A stretch of DNA of 23,037 nt, taken from contig NIVA01000076.1 of assembly GCA_002254335.1 (NCBI GenBank), forward strand, positions 1 through 23,037. The letters are read 5' to 3'. The notes beneath the pieces were generated by a model, which was not told the origin of the DNA, did no database searches, and worked only from the letters and a program-made list of their open reading frames with translations. Below, piece by piece: positions 1-8,479 of this stretch. The position numbers and the translations under genes were made by a program. The DNA is from Bacteroidetes bacterium 4572_114. GTDB taxonomy: Bacteria; Bacteroidota; Bacteroidia; Bacteroidales; 4484-276. The stretch's first letter is position 1. Every line of letters begins with the position of its first letter.

Positions 1-485
1 TTCCCGGGAAGGATCAGGGCACAAATAATAATAATGGGCACAATGATAAGCAGGAACCCTGATTTGAAATTTTTTATCTGGTCTTGATTTTTGGCAAGAA
101 AACGCGCAATATACATCAACAACGCTAATTTGGCAAGGTCGGAAGGTTGAAATGTCAGGCCTGTCCCCGGTATCCAAAGTAAACGGTTTGCGCTATTTAT
201 TTCAGGGCCAAAAAACATGGTAATCAGCAATAACGGAATGGAGAGAAAGAAAAGGAATTGCGCCAGGCGCGAAAAATATTTATAGTGGATGAGGTGGGCC
301 ACATACATCAACCCAAAACCCAGCACTACAATAATAAACTGCTTAAAGAGGTAATACTCGGTATTGCCTCCTTGCATCCTGTAGGCCAGCGATCCGGTGG
401 AACTATAAACCACCAGCAACGACAGTACCGAAAGCAGGATTGCAATGGTCCAGATTACTTTGTCCCCTTTTATTTTTTCTATCAT
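1..485 (-). CDS. ftsW: FtsW, SEDS-family septal peptidoglycan glycosyltransferase (partial, 3' end outside window)
   Basis: This is the N-terminal 160 or so residues of an FtsW/RodA/SpoVE (SEDS) integral membrane protein. FtsW polymerises lipid II at the septum together with FtsI. The visible protein starts MIEKIKGDKVIW, followed by a hydrophobic helix, the loop motif GGNTEYYLFKQ and several more membrane segments. The stretch NRLLWIPGTGLTFQPSDLAK carries the conserved FQPSD/K signature of the family. The start at 485 is preferred because the protein then begins just before the KGDKVIW segment seen in Bacteroidota homologues and has an A-rich leader. An in-frame ATG at 524 would add 13 residues (MADKIQHTNTLTK), with a stop two codons further up. 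It is the last visible gene of the dcw cluster and is separated from murD by a repeat-containing gap. The reading frame is intact up to the window edge. Confidence 0.93.
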   Translation of the reverse strand, partial: MIEKIKGDKVIWTIAILLSVLSLLVVYSSTGSLAYRMQGGNTEYYLFKQFIIVVLGFGLMYVAHLIHYKYFSRLAQFLFFLSIPLLLITMFFGPEINSANRLLWIPGTGLTFQPSDLAKLALLMYIARFLAKNQDQIKNFKSGFLLIIVPIIIICALILPG

Positions 486-555
486 TTTTGTTAATGTGTT
501 TGTGTGTTGTATTTTATCAGCCATCTTTCACCGAAGGGGGAGGATTCCCATCACA

Positions 556-637
556 CAGGCCAGTGCAGTGGTACTCCCAACCCCCCTTCATTAGAGCGGG
601 AAGGGTCGGGATTACCCCATACGAACTGGACAGGCCC
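556..637. repeat. GC-rich imperfect inverted repeat (hairpin element)
   Basis: The inner arms are GGTACTCCCAACCCCCCTTC (570-589) and GGGAAGGGTCGGGATTACC (598-616). They pair with a few mismatches around an 8-nt loop. The outer arms CAGGCCAGT (556-564) and ACTGGACAGGCCC (625-637) continue the symmetry with bulges. The block is clearly more GC-rich than its surroundings. It looks like a dispersed palindromic repeat of the REP/MITE kind, but only one copy is visible in the window, so this class is inferred from structure alone. Confidence 0.55.
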
Positions 638-706
638 TTCGTTCAACATTCCATAATTCCTACTTTCCATTATTTATTCTATCATTAAAGAGTCTGTTCT
701 AAAAAA

Positions 707-784
707 CTGTCAGACAGTTATTTTCTATATTACACAGAACCTAAAGCATTATACGTATGACTTTTAATCTAAACTGTCTGACAG
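707..784. repeat. Dispersed ~80-bp element with CTGTC-N-GACAG ends, copy 1
   Basis: The element starts with CTGTCAGACAG (707-717) and ends with CTGTCTGACAG (774-784). These ends are reverse complements of each other, and each is itself a palindrome around one central base. The interior (TTCTATATTACACAG, then CTAAAG, then TGACTTTTAATCTAAA) matches the copy at 17576-17655 over nearly its whole length with a few substitutions and a 2-nt indel. It contains no open frame. It may be a small non-autonomous mobile repeat or a paired regulator-binding element. Confidence 0.8.
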
Positions 785-863
785 CTATTCACCCAAATAT
801 TTACTTTTTAGACTAAACTCATTTAAGCATTTAAACATTCTATCATAAAATCATTTTTCCATT

Positions 864-2225
864 CTAAAGGTTCAAAACAGCCGTCCTGAACTGGTTCCCC
901 CGATCTTCGTAATTCTTAAAAAGGTCGAAACTGGCACATGCCGGGGAGAGCAGGACCGTATCGCCTTTTTGCCCTAATTGATAGGATAATTTTACAGCAT
1001 CTTCGGCACTTCTTACTTCGATAACCCCCCCTACATGCTCCTGGAATGTATCTTTAATTTTTGTATTTTCCAGCCCGAGGCAAATTATGACTTTAACCTT
1101 TTCCTTTACCATTGGCACCAGCGAGGAATAATCATTGCCTTTGTCCTGCCCACCGGCTATCCAGATCACCGGCTTGTCAGCATTTTCGAGGGCATACCAT
1201 GTTGAATTGATATTTGTTGCCTTCGAATCGTTGATGAAATCGATCCCGCGAATAGTGGCAATATATTCCAGGCGGTGCCCCACACCTTGAAATTCCTTCA
1301 GGCTTTGCTTGATATTTTCTTTTCGGATATCCAACAAGCGTGAACCTATTGCCGCCGCCATCGAATTGTAAACATTATGTTTACCTGTTAAAGCCATGTC
1401 ATGTAAAGCTATCATCATTTTTTTAGCATTTATATTGATAATCATTCGACTATTCAAAAATTGATTTTTGTCTTCAATTAGCGAGGCAGCAAGATTTTTA
1501 TCCATTTGCCTTATTGAAAAAGGATAAAGCCCCGAGGGCACATCCACCTTTTTAAGTAATTCTGTAATCACAGGATCGTCATAACAATAAATGAATGCAT
1601 CATCATGCAACTGATTTCTGATAATCCTGAACTTGGAAGCTGCATATTTTGTAAAATCGTTATCGTACCTGTCGAGATGATCCGGTGTAATATTCAGCAA
1701 CACAGCGATGTCGGCCTTAAAATCAAACATCCCGTCCAACTGAAAACTACTGATCTCCAAAACGAAATAGTCAAAGTCATTTAGGGCAACCTGCAGGGCA
1801 AAACTTTTACCGATATTACCCGCAAGGCCAACATTTAACCCGGCATCTTTCAGCATCTTGTATGTCAGCAAAGCAGTTGTGGTCTTGCCATTGCTCCCCG
1901 TTATGCAAATTGTTTTGGCATTGGTAAACCTACCTGCAAATTCAATTTCGGAAATTACCGGTATCTGTTTTTCAAATGCCTTTGTTATTATTGGGACATT
2001 TTCAGGTATCCCCGGGCTTTTAATGATCTCATCAGCATTTAGGATCAACGCCCCGCTGTGCTTCCCTTCTTCATAACTAATTTCAAACTGTGAAAGAACT
2101 TTTTTGTATTTATTACTGATCTTCCCTTTATCGGAAAGAAAAACTTCAAACCCTTTTTTTTGCGCAAGTACAGCCGCCCCTACGCCGCTCTCGCCACCAC
2201 CCAAAATGGCAATTTTTTTTACCAC
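864..2225 (-). CDS. murD: UDP-N-acetylmuramoylalanine--D-glutamate ligase MurD
   Basis: Cytoplasmic ATP-dependent ligase that adds D-glutamate to UDP-MurNAc-L-Ala in peptidoglycan precursor synthesis. The 453-residue protein has the usual Mur-ligase layout. An N-terminal Rossmann-like UDP-binding domain starts KKIAILGGGESGVG. The central ATPase domain has the P-loop GSNGKTT at residues 110-116 and an NITPDHLDRY motif. The C-terminal domain contains the conserved GGQDKGNDY and a late LLSPACASFD segment typical of MurD. The length is normal for the family. It starts with ATG 13 bp after the mraY stop, consistent with cotranscription. No damage is visible. A 340-380 bp gap follows before ftsW. 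Confidence 0.97.
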   Translation of the reverse strand: MVKKIAILGGGESGVGAAVLAQKKGFEVFLSDKGKISNKYKKVLSQFEISYEEGKHSGALILNADEIIKSPGIPENVPIITKAFEKQIPVISEIEFAGRFTNAKTICITGSNGKTTTALLTYKMLKDAGLNVGLAGNIGKSFALQVALNDFDYFVLEISSFQLDGMFDFKADIAVLLNITPDHLDRYDNDFTKYAASKFRIIRNQLHDDAFIYCYDDPVITELLKKVDVPSGLYPFSIRQMDKNLAASLIEDKNQFLNSRMIININAKKMMIALHDMALTGKHNVYNSMAAAIGSRLLDIRKENIKQSLKEFQGVGHRLEYIATIRGIDFINDSKATNINSTWYALENADKPVIWIAGGQDKGNDYSSLVPMVKEKVKVIICLGLENTKIKDTFQEHVGGVIEVRSAEDAVKLSYQLGQKGDTVLLSPACASFDLFKNYEDRGNQFRTAVLNL

Positions 2226-2238
2226 CGTCCATCCCCCT

Positions 2239-3492
2239 TTACCTGATTTTTAAGGTTATAACCGTGAACACTGCCAGCATAATCCCTACAATAAAAAACC
2301 TTAACACAATTTTTGGTTCTTTATATCCTTTGAGTTGATAGTGGTGGTGCAGGGGGCTCATTTTGAATATCCTCCTGCCCTTGCCAAATTTTATGCGTGT
2401 GTATTTAAAATAACTTACCTGCATCATCACCGAAACACTCTCGGCCAGGAAAATCCCGCAAAGGATGGGTATCAACAACTCTTTTCGCAGCATAATGGCA
2501 AACACCGCTATGATGCCACCAAGCGCCAACGAGCCAGTGTCGCCCATAAAAACCTGGGCCGGAAAGGCGTTGTACCATAAAAACCCGATACATGCACCAA
2601 CAAAGGCGCTGATAAATACCACGAGTTCGCCCGTGTCGGGGATGTACATAATATTAAGGTAATTGGCGAAAAAGATGTTGCCCGACACATAAGCAAGGAT
2701 AGCCAACGTTGCACCGATGATGGCGGAAGTCCCGGTGGCCAGTCCGTCCATGCCATCGGTAAGGTTGGCCCCGTTTGACACTGCTGTGATGATGAGGATG
2801 ACGATGGGCACAAAAATCAGGAAGGTCCATTTTTTGTAACCTTTGCCCAGCCAGCTGACAAAGATGGAATAATCCAGTTCGTTATCCTTGAAAAACGGGA
2901 TAGTTGATTTAGTGGATTTTACCGGTTCAGGTGAAAATACACTTGATATTTCCCCCAACTTTGCAGGATCGGTGGTTTCACTTGCATCGATGTATGATTT
3001 TTCAGGTGCCTTTTCGCGTATCACAATATCGGCATTAAAATACATGGTCAGCCCTACAAACAAACCCAGCCCAACCTGGCCAAGGATCTTAAATTTTCCG
3101 GCCAGGCCCTTTTTCTCCTTTTTAAACACTTTTATATAATCGTCGATAAACCCAATAAACCCCAACCAGACGGTTGAAATAAGAATAATGATGATGTAAA
3201 TGTTGTTAAGTTTTGCAAAGAGGAGCGTGGGGATTAAGATGGCCCCAAGAATAATTAAGCCGCCCATGGTTGGTGTCCCTTGTTTTTCCATTTGGCCATC
3301 AAGCCCGAGGTCGCGAACTGTTTCGCCTACTTGCTTACGGCGCAGAAAATTGATAAGCCGTTTACCAAAAAGCAGGGAAATAATGAGAGAAGTGATCACG
3401 GCCATGCCCGCACGGAATGAGATGTATTGAAACATCCCGGCGCCCGGCAGCTCCCAAACCTTATCCAAATATTCGAATAAATAGTACAACAT
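2239..3492 (-). CDS. mraY: Phospho-N-acetylmuramoyl-pentapeptide transferase MraY
   Basis: Integral membrane enzyme that transfers phospho-MurNAc-pentapeptide to undecaprenyl phosphate, giving lipid I. The family signatures are visible: KQGTPTMGG near residue 70, GFIDDYIK (the Asp-rich cytoplasmic loop), NLTDGMDGLATG, FMGDTGSLALGG, and the HHHYQLKG motif near the C-terminus. Multiple hydrophobic helices are spread along the protein. At 417 residues it is longer than the roughly 360 of the E. coli enzyme. The extra length is a hydrophilic loop of about 60 residues after the FNADIVIRE segment, an insertion I associate with Bacteroidota MraY. It starts 13 bp after murE stops. Confidence 0.97.
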   Translation of the reverse strand: MLYYLFEYLDKVWELPGAGMFQYISFRAGMAVITSLIISLLFGKRLINFLRRKQVGETVRDLGLDGQMEKQGTPTMGGLIILGAILIPTLLFAKLNNIYIIIILISTVWLGFIGFIDDYIKVFKKEKKGLAGKFKILGQVGLGLFVGLTMYFNADIVIREKAPEKSYIDASETTDPAKLGEISSVFSPEPVKSTKSTIPFFKDNELDYSIFVSWLGKGYKKWTFLIFVPIVILIITAVSNGANLTDGMDGLATGTSAIIGATLAILAYVSGNIFFANYLNIMYIPDTGELVVFISAFVGACIGFLWYNAFPAQVFMGDTGSLALGGIIAVFAIMLRKELLIPILCGIFLAESVSVMMQVSYFKYTRIKFGKGRRIFKMSPLHHHYQLKGYKEPKIVLRFFIVGIMLAVFTVITLKIR

Positions 3493-3505
3493 TTCTTTTT
3501 CTCAA

Positions 3506-5062
3506 TTAAACTCTGTTTCCTATTGTTGACGTTTCCAAGTCCTGTGGACGTTGGAAAGTCAGACAAAAATAATTTTTCATCAATTTATCATTGCATTTTT
3601 CCTTCCACCAAAACTCTGTCACCCCCAGGACCTCCCTGTCGTCAAAATGATTTTTTACACCTTTAATTTCCTGATAGGTTTCGTGGCCCTTTCCTGCTAC
3701 AAGTATTATATCGCCGGCCATTGAGATCATACAGGCAGTTTTTATGGCTTCCCTCCTATCGGGGATGGAAACTGCTTTCCGCTTTTGGACAGGATCAAGC
3801 CCTGCTTCCATATCGTTAATAATGGCTTGCGGATCTTCGCTTCTTGGGTTGTCGGAAGTTAAGATCACATGATCGCCCATATTGCAGGCCAGTTGGGCCA
3901 TCTTAGGCCGTTTTAGTTTGTCCCTGTCGCCACCGGCACCAATCACGGCACAAAGTTTCTCGTTGCCAGTGCGGAGCGACTTAATAGTTTCCAGTACATT
4001 TTTCAACGCATCAGGTGTGTGGGCATAATCGACGATAGCTGTTACACCGGCAGTATTTGGAATGAGTTGAAACCTACCTTCGGCGGGGCTTAACCCACTC
4101 ACCGCCCGAAGTGTTTCAACCTGATCCTGCCCATCTAAAATTGCCACCGAATAAGCTGCCAACAGGTTGTAAGCATTAAAGCCGCCCACCAACCTGCTCC
4201 AAACATCTTTACCGTCAATCCGCAATTCGATGCCATCCAACCGGCTTTCGATGATACGCCCTTTAAAATCTGAAATGCTCTTTAAGCTATAACCTGATTT
4301 TTTGGCTTTTGTATTTTGAAGCATCACAGCTCCGTTTTTATCGTCATAGTTAACCAGGGCAAAAGCTGTTTCGGGCAGGGAGTCGAAAAATTTCTTTTTT
4401 GCCTTTATGTAATTATCAAAAGTTTTGTGATAATCAAGGTGATCGTGGGTAATATTTGTAAAAACCGCCATAAGGAATTTGATGCCTGCAACCCTTTCCT
4501 GATCGATGGCATGTGAACTAACTTCCATAATGCAATATTCACAACCCTCATCGGCCATATCGTTCAGGTTGCTGTTAATCTGCAAAGCATCGGCAGTTGT
4601 ATGGGTTGATTTAATACTATGGTGGCCGATGCGGTTTTCGATGGTCGAAAGCATCCCACATTTATATCCCAACGCCGAGAACAATTGGTAAAGTAAAAAG
4701 ACAGTGCTTGTCTTGCCATTTGTTCCGGTAACACCAACAACTTTCATTTTTTCGGAAGGGTTATCAAAAAACGCCGAAGCAATAATACCCAGGGCATAAG
4801 CTGAACCGTCAACAGTAATAAAAGTGACATCCTTTTGAACAGTAGCCGGAATTTGTTCGCAAACCACGGCAACAGCACCTTGCTTCAGTGCCTGGCCTAT
4901 AAACTTATGCCCGTCTGCATGAACACCGTTAACGGCAACAAAAATGTCACCTTCAACAACCTGCCTTGAATCGAAGCAAACATTATTTACCATAATATCC
5001 ACAGGGCCAATCACCTTGTCAACTTTTACACGGGCCAATATGTCGGTTAAAATTTTAGGCAT
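3506..5062 (-). CDS. murE: UDP-MurNAc-tripeptide synthetase MurE (meso-diaminopimelate type)
   Basis: Cytoplasmic ligase that adds the third stem-peptide residue to UDP-MurNAc-L-Ala-D-Glu. It has the P-loop GTNGKTS (113-119), the THDHLDYH motif, the AKKKFF segment holding the likely carbamylated lysine (about K222), and DNPRSEDP at 404-411. DNPR is the motif of enzymes that use meso-diaminopimelate rather than lysine, so mDAP peptidoglycan is inferred. At 518 residues it is somewhat long. The last 28 or so residues, after WWKEKC, look non-conserved, and most of the 3' tail is encoded by a palindromic repeat (3528-3560). It lies 8 bp downstream of ftsI. Confidence 0.96.
   Translation of the reverse strand: MPKILTDILARVKVDKVIGPVDIMVNNVCFDSRQVVEGDIFVAVNGVHADGHKFIGQALKQGAVAVVCEQIPATVQKDVTFITVDGSAYALGIIASAFFDNPSEKMKVVGVTGTNGKTSTVFLLYQLFSALGYKCGMLSTIENRIGHHSIKSTHTTADALQINSNLNDMADEGCEYCIMEVSSHAIDQERVAGIKFLMAVFTNITHDHLDYHKTFDNYIKAKKKFFDSLPETAFALVNYDDKNGAVMLQNTKAKKSGYSLKSISDFKGRIIESRLDGIELRIDGKDVWSRLVGGFNAYNLLAAYSVAILDGQDQVETLRAVSGLSPAEGRFQLIPNTAGVTAIVDYAHTPDALKNVLETIKSLRTGNEKLCAVIGAGGDRDKLKRPKMAQLACNMGDHVILTSDNPRSEDPQAIINDMEAGLDPVQKRKAVSIPDRREAIKTACMISMAGDIILVAGKGHETYQEIKGVKNHFDDREVLGVTEFWWKEKCNDKLMKNYFCLTFQRPQDLETSTIGNRV
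3528..3560. repeat. Palindromic repeat forming the 3' end of murE
   Basis: GACGTTTCCAAGTCC (3528-3542), a 3-nt spacer, and GGACGTTGGAAAGTC (3546-3560) form an imperfect inverted repeat with small offsets. It sits inside the last codons of murE and encodes part of a tail unlike the conserved enzyme. It may be a dispersed palindromic unit that inserted at the gene end, or a weak intercistronic RNA hairpin before mraY. Confidence 0.55.
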
Positions 5063-5070
5063 CTAATTAA

Positions 5071-7173
5071 TCAAATCTTTAACGTTAAGGTAATTTCATC
5101 GCCACGCCTCAGCAGGGAACCAGCTTTTCTTGATTGACTTTTCACCCTCCCTTTTCCGGTAATTTTAGCTTTCAGGCCAAGGTTTTCGAGAATGAATATT
5201 GCATCACTAACCCCTAACCCGGTAACATCAGGAATGGTTTTATTGTTGACAAATTCATCGAAAGTATCTAATTGGTCGCCTGGTCCACCCCCCGAAACAT
5301 CAACCCCTAACTTTTCATATAAGTCGCCCCGGGGCTGCGGTCCTTCGGTTTCGGCAAATAATTCATTCACAATTTCATTATCTTCTTCGGGGTGTATATC
5401 TAATTGCATGGCATAAACAGTGTTGGCGATTTCCTTGAAAACAGGGGCCGCCACAGTGGTTGCATAAAAGCTGCCACCATTGGGCTTATGTATCAGCACA
5501 ATGCACGAATATTTAGGGTTATCTGCCGGAAAATATCCCGCAAAGGAGGCATTGTACTTTTTAATATATTTTCCGTTTTCGGCAATTTGGGCAGTACCGG
5601 TTTTTCCGGCAATCTTAAAAACAGCATTTTTTATATTAGTTGCCGTTCCTTGCTGAACAACCCCTTCAAGATATCTTTGTGCCTCTTCCAGGGTTTTGTC
5701 AGAACAAATACTTTTACTTAGCACTTTGGTTTCAAATTCCTGAATGGTATTTCCTGCTTCGCGTATCTCTTTTACAAATAGTGGCTTTACCATCGTTCCA
5801 TTGTTTGCTACAGCATTATAAAATGTAAGCAGGTGCAAGGGTGTGACCATAACCTCATATCCTATCGACATCCACGGCAACGAAACTTTAGACCAAGTGG
5901 GGCTGTCGGGGGCATTGATATTTGGTGTCCTGCCTCCACGGATATCAATATTGAGATTTTCAACATAAAACATATTCCGCAGGGTGTTTACAAATTCCCA
6001 GGGATCGAGTTGTGAGTTGTCGTAAATAATCCTGGAGACGCCCACATTTGACGAATATACAAATGCCTCATAAGGGGTTAGCCATCCATCGGGATCAATG
6101 AGGTGCGAATCCTTCATGGTCCGGTTGTGGTAAACAGTCCAGCCGTCACCAATCTTCACCGAATCGGTTTTGGCAATCCAACCATTTTCGAGGGCCACCA
6201 TCATCGACGGCAGTTTAAATGTCGATCCCGGCTCAAAGAGTTCGCCCACAGCAATATTGTATATCTCTTTATATTGACCGCTTTTTTTATCCTTTTGCAG
6301 ATTTGCAATGGCTTTGATCTCGCCGGTTTTTACCTCCATTAAAATGGCAGTCCCTTTTTCGGCCTGATGCTTTTCGATATGCCTCATCAGTGCGCTCTCG
6401 GTAACATCCTGCAGGTATGGATCGATGGTGGTTATAATATCCCTGCCATTTTTAGGCTCGGTATTATTTTCGCTCGAAACCGGTTTCCACGCTCCATTGG
6501 TCATGCGACGATAAAGCTGACTTCCTGTAAAACCTTGGAGCACATCGTTATAATTCCCCTCAAGGCCAACAAATAACTTTTCATGAGGTTTAGCGTACCC
6601 TATAGTCCTCCTGGCCAATAAATCATAAGGGTATTCCCGGCGTGTTTTTCTTTTGGCAATAAGCCCGCCTTTGTTTTTCCCACGGTTAAAAATCGGGTAT
6701 CGCTTAATCTCCCTCAGGTCGTCGAAGGTTACATTTTTTTGGATGAATAGATAGCGGTTTCCCTTGGCCCTTGCTTTCTGGAGCATTACTTTATATTCCC
6801 ATTGGGTTTTATCGCCAAATTTTTTTGCCAGGCCCCTGGCCAGCCATGTAACAGAATCATTAAATAATTTATCGCTTATCAGGGGGGAAGCTACATCCAT
6901 CCTAATTTCAAAAATAGGGATTGATGTTGCCAACAGGCTACCATCGGCGGCATAGATATTTCCACGGACGGCATCGGTATCGAAAAAGCGGTATTGCTGC
7001 TCAATTGCCCGGGCTTTCAGGTCATCACCTTCAAATAACTGAATGTAGGCAACCTTGCCAATAACGGTAAATGCAAAGAGGGCGATGAAGAAAAAAACAA
7101 CATACACACGGAACATTACATCCCGCCCCGGCCCATTTGATTGCTTGGGTTTTTTGTTTCGTGACTTTTTCAT
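5071..7173 (-). CDS. ftsI: FtsI/PBP3-type septal transpeptidase with C-terminal PASTA domain
   Basis: Class B penicillin-binding protein that cross-links septal peptidoglycan; partner of FtsW and FtsL. Layout of the 700 residues: a basic cytoplasmic tail; one membrane anchor at about 21-45; a PBP dimerisation domain at about 60-235; and the transpeptidase domain with SxxK at S317-K320 (STFK), SxN at S374-N376 (SSN) and KTG at K524-G526. A PASTA domain covers about residues 640-700 (start TIPDVTGLG, end GDEITLTLKI). PASTA modules bind peptidoglycan or contact the transpeptidase domain in other PBPs. All catalytic motifs are present. It starts 5 bp after the ftsL-like gene ends, in the expected dcw position. 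Confidence 0.96.
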   Translation of the reverse strand: MKKSRNKKPKQSNGPGRDVMFRVYVVFFFIALFAFTVIGKVAYIQLFEGDDLKARAIEQQYRFFDTDAVRGNIYAADGSLLATSIPIFEIRMDVASPLISDKLFNDSVTWLARGLAKKFGDKTQWEYKVMLQKARAKGNRYLFIQKNVTFDDLREIKRYPIFNRGKNKGGLIAKRKTRREYPYDLLARRTIGYAKPHEKLFVGLEGNYNDVLQGFTGSQLYRRMTNGAWKPVSSENNTEPKNGRDIITTIDPYLQDVTESALMRHIEKHQAEKGTAILMEVKTGEIKAIANLQKDKKSGQYKEIYNIAVGELFEPGSTFKLPSMMVALENGWIAKTDSVKIGDGWTVYHNRTMKDSHLIDPDGWLTPYEAFVYSSNVGVSRIIYDNSQLDPWEFVNTLRNMFYVENLNIDIRGGRTPNINAPDSPTWSKVSLPWMSIGYEVMVTPLHLLTFYNAVANNGTMVKPLFVKEIREAGNTIQEFETKVLSKSICSDKTLEEAQRYLEGVVQQGTATNIKNAVFKIAGKTGTAQIAENGKYIKKYNASFAGYFPADNPKYSCIVLIHKPNGGSFYATTVAAPVFKEIANTVYAMQLDIHPEEDNEIVNELFAETEGPQPRGDLYEKLGVDVSGGGPGDQLDTFDEFVNNKTIPDVTGLGVSDAIFILENLGLKAKITGKGRVKSQSRKAGSLLRRGDEITLTLKI

Positions 7174-7178
7174 AATGG

Positions 7179-7571
7179 CTATTTTTTGGTTTTAAGAAAG
7201 ATTTTATTGGGTGGTTCAACTAAAGGTTTAATGCCATATTTTTCGAGTTTTTGGGCCACTACCGATGGACGGGATTTTTCGTTCAGGCGGGACCTCATCT
7301 CCACATAATCAAATTTTAACTCCTTTATATTTTGGTTAATTTTTTCTATTTTACGGATCTTCTTCTCGGCAACATAACTGTTTGAAATGTAAATAAGCCC
7401 CAGGAATGCAAGAAAGAAAATTACTGAAAGCCAATTGCTGTTGTTGCCCTGGTTCAAAAATTCACCGTCCAAAATTTTGTGGGCGCCACGGGCAATGCCC
7501 CCCCCCATTTTACGGCGGCGGCTTTTTGTTGTTTTTGCTTTCGGCTTTAAATTGTTTGATTGCTTGCTCAT
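7179..7571 (-). CDS. ftsL: FtsL-like cell division protein
   Basis: A 130-residue bitopic membrane protein. It has a long basic N-terminus (KSRRRK), one hydrophobic helix at about residues 47-65 (WLSVIFFLAFLGLIYIS), then a short periplasmic heptad-rich segment (KKIRKIEKINQNIKELK) expected to form a coiled coil. Length, topology and its place between rsmH and ftsI fit the FtsL-like proteins of Bacteroidota dcw clusters. FtsL pairs with FtsB/DivIC and activates FtsWI. Sequence conservation in this family is low, so the call rests mainly on topology and synteny. It begins 5 bp after the rsmH stop. Confidence 0.85.
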   Translation of the reverse strand: MSKQSNNLKPKAKTTKSRRRKMGGGIARGAHKILDGEFLNQGNNSNWLSVIFFLAFLGLIYISNSYVAEKKIRKIEKINQNIKELKFDYVEMRSRLNEKSRPSVVAQKLEKYGIKPLVEPPNKIFLKTKK

Positions 7572-7576
7572 GGGGT

Positions 7577-8479
7577 TTATTGGTTTATAAGTTTTTCGGC
7601 AATCCTTAGCTTTGCACTTCTCGAACGGTTGTTCGCGCTTATCTCCCCTTCATTTGGTACGATTGGCTTTTTGTTAATTATTTTAAAAGGTGTCCTTACA
7701 TTTCCAAAAAAGTCTTTTTCGGGGATGCCTTTGAAATTACCTGACCTGAAAAAATTCTTCACTAACCTGTCCTCTAACGAATGATAAGAGATCACGACCA
7801 ACCGTCCCCCGGCTTTTAATACTTCGGGCGCCTGTTCTAAAAAATCTTTTAATGCATCAAGTTCCTGATTGATTTCGATACGGAGCGCCTGCAAAACCCT
7901 TGCATAAAATTTATTCTCCCGGCCCGGTGTGGGAAAGTGGGAAAGTGCCTGCTTTAAATCTTCAAAATTTATTAGTCTCCCAGCCGACCTGAATTTGATA
8001 ATTGCCGATGCAATGGCACCGGCATTGGGCAATTCCCCATACTGCCTGAAAATATTTACGAGCTTGTCCCTGTCATATTCATTCAACAACATGGCCGCTG
8101 TAACTTTTTGGTTGCGGTTCATGCGCAGATCAAGCTTGCCCGGAAACCTTAGTGAAAAGCCACGTTCGGCCACATCAAACTGATGTGAGCTGACACCAAG
8201 ATCAGCTAAAATCCCGTCAACAGGTAATGCATTGTGATATTTTAAGAAGTTTTTCAAAAACCTAAAATTATGGTTGACCAATATCAACCGTTCATCATCA
8301 ATTTTATTGGTAAGGGCATCATGATCCTGGTCGAACCCGATTAACCTCCCTTGTGTTAGTTTTTTAAGGATTTCCTGCGAATGGCCGCCCCCACCATAAG
8401 TTACATCAACATAAACACCTCCCGGCCCAATATTTAGCCCTTCAATACTTTCTTTTAACAATACCGGGTTGTGGTACAT
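7577..8479 (-). CDS. rsmH: 16S rRNA (cytosine(1402)-N4)-methyltransferase RsmH (MraW)
   Basis: SAM-dependent methyltransferase that modifies C1402 of 16S rRNA in the ribosomal decoding centre. Visible signatures: the N-terminal MYHNPVLLKESIEGL, the SAM-binding loop VDVTYGGGGHSQEIL, GFDQDHDAL, ADLGVSSHQFD, RGFSLRFPGKLDLRMN, RQYGELPNA, LQALRIEINQELD and VISYHSLEDRLVK. These order as in the family, and 300 residues is a typical length. The start ATG shares one base with the mraZ stop (TAATG), so translational coupling is likely. No anomalies. Confidence 0.98.
   Translation of the reverse strand: MYHNPVLLKESIEGLNIGPGGVYVDVTYGGGGHSQEILKKLTQGRLIGFDQDHDALTNKIDDERLILVNHNFRFLKNFLKYHNALPVDGILADLGVSSHQFDVAERGFSLRFPGKLDLRMNRNQKVTAAMLLNEYDRDKLVNIFRQYGELPNAGAIASAIIKFRSAGRLINFEDLKQALSHFPTPGRENKFYARVLQALRIEINQELDALKDFLEQAPEVLKAGGRLVVISYHSLEDRLVKNFFRSGNFKGIPEKDFFGNVRTPFKIINKKPIVPNEGEISANNRSRSAKLRIAEKLINQ

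Larger units (their letters stand above)
525..863. other. Repeat-bearing gap between murD and ftsW
   Basis: About 340 bp with no supportable gene, inside an otherwise compact operon. It holds a GC-rich hairpin element (about 556-637), an 80-bp class repeat (707-784) and AT-rich sequence. The reading frames that cross it are short and resemble nothing known. I see no convincing promoter in it, so ftsW is either read through from upstream or driven by a promoter I cannot recognise. Confidence 0.7.

Noticed and set aside
440..688. Small plus-strand frame across the murD-ftsW gap as a gene
   Set aside because: It overlaps the ftsW start on the other strand and runs through the GC-rich hairpin; its sequence resembles no protein.
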